Below are positions 50,825 through 60,028 of a stretch of 64,000 bases of DNA, one piece after another. This DNA comes from Prostheceraeus crozeri. Taxonomy: Eukaryota; Platyhelminthes; Polycladida; Euryleptidae. The stretch lies in contig CAJQUW010009236.1 of the NCBI GenBank assembly GCA_907163375.1, positions 310,001 to 374,000 on the forward strand, written 5' to 3'. Position 1 is the stretch's first letter, and each line of letters starts with the position of its first letter. The notes under the pieces are model-generated. The model did no database searches, was not told where the DNA came from, and saw only the letters and a program-made list of their open reading frames with translations. The translations under genes were made by a program, and so were the position numbers.

Positions 50825-52598
50825 CTGTAGATATGTTAGTAATTCACTATCTTCCTCCATGCACCATTCTCGTGAATCCCAGGGCTGCTCTAGCTTCACT
50901 TGTATCCCCTCCTCACTGGGCTCAAGTTTGACTTGGATGTTGTCCTTGACAGTGGTACCTTCTTCTTCGCATCTTTGACTCTGCTCTGCTTCCACAGTAG
51001 CTTCCTCCATCAGACCAGACTCTCGATCAACAGGATTTGCGGTTTCGCCTCCTTGATTCGAAGGGTTAACATCATGCAGAGCATTGCCCATCGACGAAGG
51101 AGCGTCTGAAACACGATCTTCACTTACGGACAAAATCGGCTGATCGGCGGCATTAGTTGTCTCAGCACCTTGACCAGCACCATTCGAGGCATCGGCTCTA
51201 TGATCACAAGCATTCGAGGTGTCGCCTCGCTGGTCACCAGCACTCGTCATCACATTCTTTGACTTTTCACTCTGTTTCTCCGCTTGATTTTTCGTTTTCC
51301 CATTGCTAAGCTCACTATGTTTCTCGCCGTCAGATGGTTTCTCGACTTCTTGGTTGTTCAATTCAACAATTTCCTCGTTCTTTTCTTGATTCGATTTGAT
51401 CCCCTTCTTGTCCGAAATTTCTGCGTTTGATTCTTGATGATTTTCTGCCTGTTTTGGTTGATTTCTGTCGAGGATTTTCGGTGCAACGGACGGTTCGGAT
51501 GTCCGTCGCTGGCGACACTGCTCTCTCCAGCTCCTCATTGCCATTTCTCTCAACGATGCCCTATCTCGACCTACTGCATTGCTAACGACAGAAAGGAGGT
51601 CTCCGGTACTTGTGGCCTTCCTCCTTGGAGAATGCGAGACTGTCGCTGATCCCACGCCTTCTCCCATGCTCGCTGCTGTTTGAGGCGGTCTGCCTGCAGG
51701 CGGGAAGTGCACCACGACATTGGCGTTGTCCCACATTAATTGTCCACCGAGCACTCGCAAGCCACAATCGACGCAATGTCGAGTTCTAGCAATCCGTCCA
51801 CCATGACACGGACAAGGGCAATTAAGGCGGTCTTCGTGTGACAAAGCTGTCACTTCTTCGAACACATCTTCATTAGAGGCATCGACAGCGGGGTCATCTC
51901 CTAGCCGTATCTCCTCGAAATCAGGAGCCATTGATTTGAAGGAGCTGGGTGGCTTGTGGTAAGGTGAAAGACGAAACAGCTCTGTTAGTAGATATGGTTT
52001 ATGCCTCAGTGCACGCGCGAATGCCTCGAAAGCTCTAGATGCGGTGGGAGTGGCGGCAGAGGAAGATGATGCTGAGGAGGTCGGGGTTGAAGTGGACGGT
52101 GAGGCGCACGTTTGTGGAGTGGTGGAGACAGGAGTCATACTTGTGGCCATCTTGCTGCATTGACGCCAGAACTTCTTCCGGACCTCTGGTGGAATCTGCG
52201 TCCGAACCTTCTCTACGAAGTTACGCACCTCGCTGATGTCTCGCCATGTTTCGTGAACGTGTAAGCAGTAAGCCTGATATTCTGTGAGAAATCCAGTCAA
52301 TAGTTCCAAAAGCTCCGGATCTTCAACCATTTCGGCGATGGTCCGATAGATATTAAAGGCGAGTTCATCATGTGCACTCACGGCATCCTCTCCATCATTC
52401 TCATCCTCCTCTTTAATGTCCTCTGATAACAGCTGAAAGCTGCTGAGGCGATTAATCAGCTCCCAATAATTCGTCTCAGGCAGATAGGTCTTTAAAGCAT
52501 TCAAGAACGCATCCGCAAATTGAAGGTCATGCTCGTCTGTATTGCTTGGTGGACAGGTATTTGTGTCGTACATGAGTTGATCCAAATTCTCGGCGTAT
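50825..52598 (-). CDS. GON4L: GON4L/mute-like nuclear protein, middle exon (PAH-like helices, Cys cluster)
   Basis: Bounded by the acceptor CATTTGCAG and donor GTACGT, the exon carries 591 codons plus one base. The incoming AG of the previous exon and its first A make an Arg codon, giving TRRPR followed by YAENLDQLMYD. Near the start are two helical segments like the PAH repeats of GON4L (FADAFLNALKTYLPETNYWE, then ELLELLTGFLTEYQAYCLHV, and EVRNFVEKVRTQIPPEVRK). There is an acidic insert (KEEDENDGED), a Ser/Thr/Pro-rich linker, then a Cys/His cluster (CPCPCHGG, RHCVDCGLRVLGG) that could bind zinc. A Glu/Lys/Asn-rich region contains degenerate repeats (GDQRGDTSNA, DHRADASNG, GQGAETTNA). The exon ends with two VKLE motifs and the first half of a SANT domain. 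Confidence 0.78.
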
Positions 52599-53661
52599 CT
52601 GCAAATGGATCAACAAAATGAGCTGTAGATAGGGTATAATGTATAGAACCGGCAGATATTGTTAACTATCGAATTTGCTTTTTATGATGTTCAAGCTGCT
52701 GAAGCATCATCTCAACATCTGTAACTCGCACATAACATGTCATGTATTCAATCTATAAAGGCATGTGAAGAATCAATTGAGGGGGGCAGCCTAAAGAGAC
52801 ATAAATAATATAATAAAAGCTATTAAGATCACTGCGTGTCAGTTCTCCAGGGCACAGAACAAAACGATGTCGTCAGGTTTGAACAATTTCAGCACAAAAA
52901 TTCCTCAGCATCCGTGGAAGCAATGGCTCACCCTAAATGGACTCGTCAGTGCGGCTCCGAATGACCTAAACTAGTTGAAAATATCTGGAATGGCTGAACA
53001 AGCTGAAGGACTGTACAACAGGGTACTTTGCGTCAATTTATCCTGGCCTTGCCGTGCGGCTGATAATTAATCATGAAGATTGCTGAGTGCCAGCTAGCTT
53101 GGACACAGAACAGAACGATGTCCTCAGGCTTAGCCGCAGCCGCAGTGCCTATGTATTCTTTATGATTATCGGCCACACAGCAAGGCCAGGATAGATAAAT
53201 GCCTGTTGTGCAGCCCTTCAGCTTGTTCAGCCATTTTAGATATTATGAGCTAGTTTGGGTTATTCCAATTCGTACTGACAAGCCTTTGTAGAGCGAACAT
53301 ATGCGTCTAAGACTGCCTAGGCATTTTTGTGTCTACATTGTCCAAATCTGAAGATAACTTTCTATCACAGCATATAAAGAATGACTTTACATCAACAATC
53401 TTCCGGGAACCACTGGAATTCCGAATGAATCACATGCCTGCGAGTCACACAATATATTCGGTTTATGATGAAATATTTTTAAGGCTAAGGTACTGAGGCA
53501 ATCCAATATATTAGCTTCACCCTCTACCCTCTATCAATGATATCTGACATAAAGAGCTTTGTACTGTAGATCTTGACAACCGTACCATCAAGTAGCTTAG
53601 TACTTAGATCGCGAAGTCGAGTCTCCCACGGAGGTGTTTGACTAAGGGAGACTGCCAGTAA
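52599..53661. other. GON4L-like intron, part before the composite retroelement
   Basis: Non-coding. It holds the foldback repeat at 52963-53263. A short direct repeat also occurs: ACAGAAC(A/G)(A/G)AACGATGTC at about 52856 and again at about 53104. No gene was seen. Confidence 0.65.
52963..53263. repeat. Foldback element with arms of about 105 bp
   Basis: The left arm (52963-53068) and right arm (53160-53263) are reverse complements with scattered mismatches. They share ATGGCTGAACAAGCTGAAGG, ACAACAGG, ATCCTGGCCTTGC and GATAAT. The loop of about 90 bases carries a copy of the direct repeat also found left of the element. Confidence 0.75.
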
Positions 53662-53673
53662 TACTCTTTGTTT
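53662..53673. repeat. 12-bp direct repeat flanking the composite retroelement, left copy
   Basis: TACTCTTTGTTT abuts the end of the left inverted arm and is repeated exactly at 58893-58904. It is the probable target-site duplication for the whole insertion. Confidence 0.75.
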
Positions 53674-54050
53674 ATCAATAAAATAGCACTAAGCTTCCGA
53701 ACAGAAACCACGTAATAAAAAAACCAACAGTTTTTGCAAGGCCTTTCACCTGCGTCTTACAGGCATCTTCAGGCAATTGTGTTATTCTTCACATTTGAGA
53801 TAATATATATACATCGTCAATTAACTTTCAAACATCACTGTCCAAGCATGTCAAATCAATTAGCACATGATATGAAAGGGAATCTTTTCATCAAGTCTTA
53901 ACAATAGGGAGTCACACCTGCAGAAGTAACTGATCCCTCGTACCCGCCCCTCACACCAGAAGACCTTTCCATGCCTGGCTAATCTCCCACCTGTTGTTGA
54001 AACTCGCCGTCCTCTCAGATAACACCGCTTCCTTCACCTTTCTCTTATAC
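53674..54050 (-). repeat. Penelope-like inverted arm, left
   Basis: These 377 bases are the reverse complement of 58492-58869, with one length difference in a homopolymer run seen by eye. On the - strand they hold the last ~30 codons of the endonuclease region and the 3' untranslated end. Inverted terminal arms of this kind (pLTRs) are known in Penelope-like elements. Confidence 0.88.
53744..53772 (-). ncRNA. Hammerhead-ribozyme-like core in left arm
   Basis: On the - strand CTGAAGA is followed by a short stem (GCCTG with CAGGT, loop TAAGACG) and then GAAA. These are the two conserved hammerhead boxes around stem II. Hammerhead motifs are known from the terminal repeats of Penelope-like elements. 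I could not settle stems I and III, so activity is not claimed. Confidence 0.45.
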
Positions 54051-55020
54051 CAATGCCCCTCACCAGCTAAAATCCGCCCTTCCCGCCACGCCATCCTATG
54101 ACCTTCCTCCCAACAATGTTTCGCTATCTCAGAGGTAGTAATACTAGCTTTTTCAACATTTTTCTTGTGCTCTTTTGTTCTCACCTCCAGACCTCGTTTT
54201 GTCTCTCCGATGTAAACTTTGTCACAATCTGAGCATGGAATACTGTAAATTACCTCTTTCCTTTCCATTGCCTCCCTCTTTCTTATGAGTCCTTTCCCGA
54301 TAGAACCGGAATTCTTCTCGAACACTTTTATCTTGTGCCTTCTCATAATGTTGTAAATTCTCTCAGACAAATTCTTTTGGTAAGGTAAACAGACTACTCC
54401 TTCCCAATTATCATCTTTCACATCTACATGTATTTTCTCCTTCCTGACTGATCGAAAGCATCTCTCTATGAAACCCCTGCTGTAACCATTCTGCCGAAAA
54501 GCCCACTTCAGATGTTCAAATTCCTCCTCCCTATTGTCTCCGTCACATACCTTCATCGCTCGTCTTATCAAACCTTTCAAAACTCCCGACTTGACCCGTT
54601 CGCTGTGATTCGATCTTTCATTAATATATAAATCCGTGTGAGTTTTCTTTCTGTAGACCTTGGTAATAATTCTTTTTTCTTTTCTCTAGCTCTACATCCA
54701 AGAATGCCAAACTCCTTGTATTCTCGTTTTCTGTCTCGTACGTGAATTTTATATCGGGATGAACCGAATTCATAAATTCCACCAACTCTTCTATGTCTTC
54801 CCCATTGCCCTCCACTACATCCAAACAGTCATCTACGTAGCGAAGATGCTTCTTTGGTACGACCAGACCTAGTGACCTCGCATTCTCAAATACAGACTCC
54901 TCGAAGTCAGCCATAAATAGATCTGCCAACACTGGAGCAAGACAACTGCCGATGCTCAGACCCTTGACTTGCTGATAATTCTCTCCATTAAATTGGAAGA
55001 AAGAGGATTCCAATTTCTTA
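53951..55020 (-). mobile_element. Penelope-like RT and GIY-YIG endonuclease remnant
   Basis: The - strand encodes the C-terminal part of a Penelope-type reverse transcriptase (GLSIGSCLAPVLADLFM, the catalytic box LRYVDDCLD, then RSLAFLDVELEK). It is followed by a linker and a GIY-YIG endonuclease (VIYSIPCSDCDKVYIGETK, RGLEVRTKEHKK, then AKHCWEEGH). RT followed by GIY-YIG is diagnostic of canonical Penelope-like elements. The N-terminal RT part is absent because the sequence begins at the LINE junction. There is about one break in the remaining frame, so the copy is dead as it stands. Confidence 0.9.
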
Positions 55021-55050
55021 TATTATTATTATATTATTATTAATTATCAG
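55021..55050. repeat. (ATT)n microsatellite-like tract at the LINE/Penelope junction
   Basis: Repeated TATTATTATT and ATTATTATTAAT lie exactly between the LINE and the Penelope RT remnant. On the - strand this is a (TAA)n-like tail following the LINE sequence, so it could be the LINE's 3' tail or a junction filler. Confidence 0.7.
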
Positions 55051-55080
55051 GACTTATATATAATTTTTAAATCATGAACA

Positions 55081-57315
55081 CTAAGTGTTTTTTTTAAGCA
55101 CTCTTAAGATGTACAAGCGCTGAGATGCACGCTTCAAAACTGACAAAATCTGCTCGTCCCAAACAAGTTTCGCATTAAGCACAAAGCCCAAAAGATGTAC
55201 AGATGTTCCATCAGTATATGTAGACGCTAGATTGACATTACCACGAGAACAATCGTGATCTGCAGATCTTTTTATGCATAGTTTCGAGCATTTTGAAAAA
55301 TTCATGGAAAACCCCATATCAGAAAGTACAGCCTCAAAAGCAGGTACGTTCGAAACAAAATTAGGTATTATTGGCTCAATTACATTGACGTCATCAGCGT
55401 ACATTACAAATGTTGAGTTCATACATTTTGTTGAAAGGTAACCCATAAAAGCCGCAAACAGATAGGGCCCTAACACTGATCCCTGTGGGATACCCGAAAT
55501 GACGTTAAACACAGGGCCTGATACATTGCATAAAGTGACAAATTGTTTACGGCCAGTCAGATAGGATTTCAACCACGATAGGAAACCGTGGTCGAAATCG
55601 GCACAGTTTAAATGATTCAACAACCGATTATGACTCAAAGTATCAAACGCTTTTGTTATATCAAGTGAGTATAAATGCACAGCAGAAACCTCAGGAGAAT
55701 CAAGAGACAAGGTCAAGTTGTCGACAACACTGATTAGAGCACTGGTAGTGGATCCAAGAGGGCGAAAAGCATGTTGTTGTGGTCCATATAATGAAATGAG
55801 ATCTCTCCTTACACGATCCAGTATTAGCTGCTCAAACACTTTTGAGATAACCGAAAGAACAGATATGGGTCTGAAGTCACTTATCGTTGGTCTAGCTTTC
55901 TTCGGTATTGGAGAAATTTTACTAGTTTTAAACGCAGATGGAAACGTTTTTTCAGCAATAGAACGATTGAATATTATGGCCAGAGGTTTGCAAAGCCATT
56001 CAGCACCTTCTCTCAAAATACGAGGAGGGATATTGTCGGGACCGGATGATTTCTTGTTGCTTAATTTTGCAAGCTTAAGGAAAACTTCGTCTGCTGATAT
56101 TACCCAGTTAAAGTCTGCGTCGATGATTGGGTGTAGGGGAACATCATTGGGATTAAAGTTTGAATAAAATTCGCCAGATAGTGCCACAACGGTTTGTTCA
56201 ATGCCATTATTCATATGAATCAAGTTGTCAATGCCACTTGTGCTGGACTTGTTACGGACCTCGTTTACCACATTCCATATGTGCTTGTTGGATTCACAGC
56301 TTTTATTAGCCCACATCTTCTTAGCCTTTATTATTTCAAGTTTCACCTTTTCTTTGTAGTGATGGAAAAGATCCCACTTTCTGGCTCTATATGCCTCCCA
56401 CCTTCTGTTGATGAGCGATTTCAATAAAGGGGTAACCCAAGGTTTATCACGATTTGACATCACGACGTTTTCACGAGGGATAAAGTCCATAGCCGTATGC
56501 AGCAGCTGGTAGAAACGCATACACATGTCTTCGACGTTTACTTCCGAATTTAAAAGATAGTCAAAATCAATGGTGGACAAAAAATTGTTAAACATAGCAA
56601 TATTTGATGAAGGATAGTCCCACACTAAGACAGACCGTTCGAAAACATTTACATCAAGCGGTGTTTTAGGGCTCAAGATTACACAGTTGTGATCGGAGTT
56701 ACTGATTGGCGGACCGATACGCGCTGAATCTTCATAAAGTACATCTAAATCGGGAGTTACCCAGATGTGGTCAAGAATAGAGAACAGTCTCGTTGAGGAT
56801 ACAACCTTATTAGTGAAGCTAAAATCAATAGAGAAAAAGTCAGTAGAGAAATCGTTAAAGTCGCCGCTGACAACAAACGATTGGTCAGGGTTGTTTTCTA
56901 ACAAGCGGTCTAACTCACCTATCAAAAACAATGAGATTAGACGATGACTTTCGACTGACAGTCCAGGAGGAATATATAATACAAAACATATGATGCTACG
57001 CCTTATCAAAGAAATAATCAAACATTCAATACACGAAGGTTTGTCGATACATGGGGCAATTACATAAGGCACGAACTCAGTTCGCACCCAAGCACAAACA
57101 CCTCCTCCTTTTTTACATACTCGGTCATCACGTAAAAAACTATAACCATCAATAGAAAATAGTGAGTCGTCAATGGCAGAATGAAGCCATGATTCAGTCA
57201 CAAAGATCAAATCAGGAAGGATCTTGGAAATGGTCAGACAAAACTCATCAAATTTATTAAAGATGGACCGTACATTTGAAAGAAAAAGTTTCGGGGCGCA
57301 TGCATTCGTTTCCAC
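55081..57315 (-). CDS. LINE ORF2: apurinic-type endonuclease and reverse transcriptase
   Basis: ORF2p nicks the target and reverse transcribes the LINE RNA. The 744-codon frame starts METNACAPKLFLSNVRSIFN. Residues 10-230 form an APE-type endonuclease (FVTESWL, SGDFNDFS, SNSDHNCVIL). The RT spans roughly residues 420-690: FRPISVLSVISKVFEQL, LYSLDITKAFDTLSH, GIPQGSVLGPYLF and the catalytic VMYADDVNV. The frame ends LYILRVLKKNT. A +1 shift in the A-run near 55090 would continue with family-like sequence, so the end is a frameshift, not a natural terminus. The 50-base gap after ORF1 fits a CR1/L2-type layout. The long open frame indicates a young copy. Confidence 0.9.
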   Translation of the reverse strand: METNACAPKLFLSNVRSIFNKFDEFCLTISKILPDLIFVTESWLHSAIDDSLFSIDGYSFLRDDRVCKKGGGVCAWVRTEFVPYVIAPCIDKPSCIECLIISLIRRSIICFVLYIPPGLSVESHRLISLFLIGELDRLLENNPDQSFVVSGDFNDFSTDFFSIDFSFTNKVVSSTRLFSILDHIWVTPDLDVLYEDSARIGPPISNSDHNCVILSPKTPLDVNVFERSVLVWDYPSSNIAMFNNFLSTIDFDYLLNSEVNVEDMCMRFYQLLHTAMDFIPRENVVMSNRDKPWVTPLLKSLINRRWEAYRARKWDLFHHYKEKVKLEIIKAKKMWANKSCESNKHIWNVVNEVRNKSSTSGIDNLIHMNNGIEQTVVALSGEFYSNFNPNDVPLHPIIDADFNWVISADEVFLKLAKLSNKKSSGPDNIPPRILREGAEWLCKPLAIIFNRSIAEKTFPSAFKTSKISPIPKKARPTISDFRPISVLSVISKVFEQLILDRVRRDLISLYGPQQHAFRPLGSTTSALISVVDNLTLSLDSPEVSAVHLYSLDITKAFDTLSHNRLLNHLNCADFDHGFLSWLKSYLTGRKQFVTLCNVSGPVFNVISGIPQGSVLGPYLFAAFMGYLSTKCMNSTFVMYADDVNVIEPIIPNFVSNVPAFEAVLSDMGFSMNFSKCSKLCIKRSADHDCSRGNVNLASTYTDGTSVHLLGFVLNAKLVWDEQILSVLKRASQRLYILRVLKKNT

Positions 57316-57365
57316 ATTTTTATAACGAGAATGTTCGCATCTTGAAGTTGACGGAAGATGATGGC

Positions 57366-58073
57366 TTAAAACATTTCGCGAAAACCCATAGTATTTCGAA
57401 TAACCACTTTCCCTCTAGAAATTATGACATCTTCACCGTTCATTTTCCTTTCGCGAACCTCTTTCCTTAGTCTGAATTGAACCTCACGTTCTAGACGTGT
57501 CAGATCAGCTCTGACATAAAGTCTGGAGTACAGGGGAGATTCGCGAAGCAGTTTTGATTCGCGGAGCACTTCTATTCTCTGTTTCGGGTCCGTCAAAACA
57601 ACCCTGAGTAACCGCTTATTGTCATTTCGAGGTCGCCCAATACGGGAAACCCTTTCAATACTTATTTCAGATTTACCAATAGTTCGAAAAACATCCTTAC
57701 ACTTTTGCAGGTCTTCCAGTGCACGTTCCGCAACAGATCCACTAGTAGGTTCAAGCAAACCTGAAATCATTATGTTGTTTTTTCTTATATCTCTTTCTCT
57801 TAACTCATCACAAATCATCGATAGATCTTTACCAGTATCGCAATTTTTAACTTCATTGTACTTAGTTATCAGTTCGATGTTCTCGGATTCTAGCTTGCAC
57901 ACACGGGATGCAAGTGAAGATACGGTTGCCTTTAAAGATTCAATCTCTTGTTTAAGTGAAGCAATGATATCGTTTTTGAAAGTCTCGAACATCGATTTCA
58001 ATACATCAATTGTGACTTCCGATTGTGAATTCCCTCTTGTCGTTCTCTTAGTTGGTGGGGTTTGTAGAGGCAT
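57366..58073 (-). CDS. LINE ORF1: coiled-coil RNA-binding protein
   Basis: ORF1p coats the LINE RNA as a chaperone. The 235-residue frame, starting MPLQTPPTKRTTRGNS, has a heptad-rich coiled coil (about residues 25-80: FETFKNDIIASLKQEIESLK, VSSLASRVCKLESENIEL). A globular RRM-like and basic part follows (NNIMISGLLEP, RVSRIGRPRNDNKRLLRVVL, RLEREVQFRLRKEVRERK). This is the layout of L1/CR1-type ORF1 proteins without a CCHC knuckle. The frame is open for 25 more codons upstream, to 58148, but the second Met is chosen because the extra part does not look like ORF1. It lies 50 bases before ORF2 on the same strand. Confidence 0.82.
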   Translation of the reverse strand: MPLQTPPTKRTTRGNSQSEVTIDVLKSMFETFKNDIIASLKQEIESLKATVSSLASRVCKLESENIELITKYNEVKNCDTGKDLSMICDELRERDIRKNNIMISGLLEPTSGSVAERALEDLQKCKDVFRTIGKSEISIERVSRIGRPRNDNKRLLRVVLTDPKQRIEVLRESKLLRESPLYSRLYVRADLTRLEREVQFRLRKEVRERKMNGEDVIISRGKVVIRNTMGFREMF

Positions 58074-58491
58074 GTTATAACAAGACAGTGATAATGATAA
58101 GATTCGTTGCGATTCCACACACAACCGAACGCAGTGATATAGCGACACAGATCACGTGATAAAAAATCAATATTCTGGATTTCTACGCGCAGGGGGACCT
58201 CTAGCAGACGCGTTAATAACAGCTGATTTAGAATCAACAGCTGACAATACCAGCCGGTCAGCAATCAATATGAAAAGTCGCCGAAGAGAACAATGACACA
58301 CTGATAGCGATGACGTAAGATAGACACACAATGTACTGGAGATGAGAGGCAGGGAGTAGAATTCAATGCGACTTGACAATAGAATCCAACAAAATCCCAA
58401 ATTAACGGCAAAAACGGCAGTAATGAGGATAACCAACGCAAGAAAAAGAAAGACCAGGGGAAAGCGATCCGAACGAGTGCAAAAATCAGGC

Positions 58492-58869
58492 GTATAAGAG
58501 AAAGGTGAAGGAAGCGGTGTTATCTGAGAGGACGGCGAGTTTCAACAACAGGTGGGAGATTAGCCAGGCATGGAAAGGTCTTCTGGTGTGAGGGGCGGGT
58601 ACGAGGGATCAGTTACTTCTGCAGGTGTGACTCCCTATTGTTAAGACTTGATGAAAAGATTCCCTTTCATATCATGTGCTAATTGATTTGACATGCTTGG
58701 ACAGTGATGTTTGAAAGTTAATTGACGATGTATATATATTATCTCAAATGTGAAGAATAACACAATTGCCTGAAGATGCCTGTAAGACGCAGGTGAAAGG
58801 CCTTGCAAAAACTGTTGGTTTTTTTTATTACGTGGTTTCTGTTCGGAAGCTTAGTGCTATTTTATTGAT
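58492..58869 (+). repeat. Penelope-like inverted arm, right
   Basis: This is the + oriented copy of the Penelope-like 3' end, 378 bases, matching 53674-54050 in inverse. It begins inside the endonuclease coding part (YKRKVKEAVLSERTASFNNR), includes the stop and the 3' region, and ends at GCTATTTTATTGAT. Confidence 0.88.
58770..58798 (+). ncRNA. Hammerhead-ribozyme-like core in right arm
   Basis: CTGAAGA, a 5-bp stem II and GAAA occur as in the left arm, on the opposite strand. It has the same status: core boxes are seen, but complete folding is not shown. Confidence 0.45.
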
Positions 58870-58892
58870 TAAGTATGACCACGTTGAACAAT

Positions 58893-58904
58893 TACTCTTT
58901 GTTT
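58893..58904. repeat. 12-bp direct repeat flanking the composite retroelement, right copy
   Basis: TACTCTTTGTTT matches 53662-53673 exactly. It is separated from the right arm by 23 bases (58870-58892) that match nothing I recognise. Confidence 0.75.
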
Positions 58905-60028
58905 AGTTTTGCAATATTCTTAGTAGGACGGTTTTTTATTGACCTAAAAAATTACGAATTTTGACTTCATTTTCAAGTAAATTTTTACCTAAAATTTTGA
59001 CTTAAATGTAAAATTTTTACCCTATCTTTTTACCTAATTCAGTTTTGTTTAACCAAAGAAAGCATCATTTCAGACTCACAAGAAAACGTCACTTGTTTTA
59101 ATTAAAGAAACACATTTTATTATTGAGCCCACAAATGCAAAGTTCTTCACGAAACGAAGGAGGACAAAAAGATGTAGTTATGTGCGTTGAAATCCGTGCG
59201 AGAATATTTGGTGTCCCAATAGCTTAGCTTTTTGTTTTGATTGAAAAGAGTTCGGGAAACCCAGATCTAAAAATAGCCCTTAGGAAGGCCAGGTGTCTAA
59301 AAATAGTGACTAGGAAGACCAGATTCCTTAAAAATTTACTGTCTTATTTAAACTTATTGACCTTATTTGACTACATTTGACCTTATTTTTACTCTATTGA
59401 CAATCTATTGACTTCATTTGTTTATTTTGACCGTATTTTTACTTTATTGACTTTTTGACTTTACTGACCACCCTAATTCTTAGTTTTCGATTTTAATACA
59501 GGTACAAGACAATATCACTGTCCTTAGGTCAAATGAATAGCGATGTCAACATGCTAGCTTTAGTGGATCAAGGTTCAAGGTAAAAAAGTGCCTGGCTCTT
59601 TTTTGTAATGAGAGAGAATTAAAAACAAGTTTTATCAATCACAGGGGAGGTAAGGAAAGCTTCGCAAATCATTCCAAAAGTTGACAATTGACACACGCTC
59701 ATGTCCGGAGCAACTACTTTTGGCCATCACAAGCGGACAAATGAGTTTTTCCTTTACATTTGGAACGACAACGGATGAATGAGACGCTAAAAGGGCGTCT
59801 AAACTCACTTAAAACGACGGCATGATGTTCATGAGCATTTTATAATTTTCTTTTCATCTTTTAGATCATGCTTACCGACTCTGGCTATAACCAAGCGAAG
59901 TCCAAACATCATGTTGACTGCTGACTGATATTATTTTCACATTTCATAATAAGGCATCAACTGCTCACTTTTTCGTGTGCATATTTACTTGCTGAGTAAA
60001 GAAGAATTTCTTAACCTATAGCACTAAC
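58905..60028. other. GON4L-like intron, part after the composite retroelement
   Basis: AT-rich. At 58930-59040 and 59330-59470 it has runs of TTTTTACCT and TTGACTTTA/TTGACC-type words, low-complexity and tandem-like. No gene was seen. The donor of the upstream exon is at 60028-60021 on the - strand (GTTAGTGC). Confidence 0.65.

Larger units (their letters stand above)
55046..58491 (-). mobile_element. CR1/L2-like non-LTR retrotransposon (LINE), 3' part missing
   Basis: Two ORFs in order on the - strand (ORF1 coiled coil, ORF2 endonuclease plus RT) follow a 5' untranslated region of about 350-400 bases. The 5' boundary is set only by the start of the Penelope-like arm at 58492. At the 3' end, sequence after ORF2 still resembles the family in another frame (VHDLKIIYKSLI) and then stops in the TAA-rich tract, so roughly the last part of ORF2 and the 3' UTR are missing. 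Loss of the 3' rather than the 5' end is unusual for a LINE. Confidence 0.82.
53674..58892 (-). mobile_element. Composite Penelope-like element carrying a LINE, bounded by 12-bp repeats
   Basis: From the - strand 5' side the order is: 23 unassigned bases, an inverted Penelope-like arm, a LINE of about 3.4 kb, a truncated Penelope-like RT with GIY-YIG endonuclease, then the 3' end. The 12-bp direct repeats directly outside suggest that all parts came in, or were enclosed, within one target site. It lies within the GON4L-like intron between 52598 and 60029, which splices across it. The arms differ by about one position, so the insertion is young. A nested insertion with later deletion is the alternative to a chimeric transposition. 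Confidence 0.75.

Noticed and set aside
55718-58080. Open frames on the + strand across the LINE
   Set aside because: They are antisense to LINE ORF1 and ORF2 and have no domain of their own.
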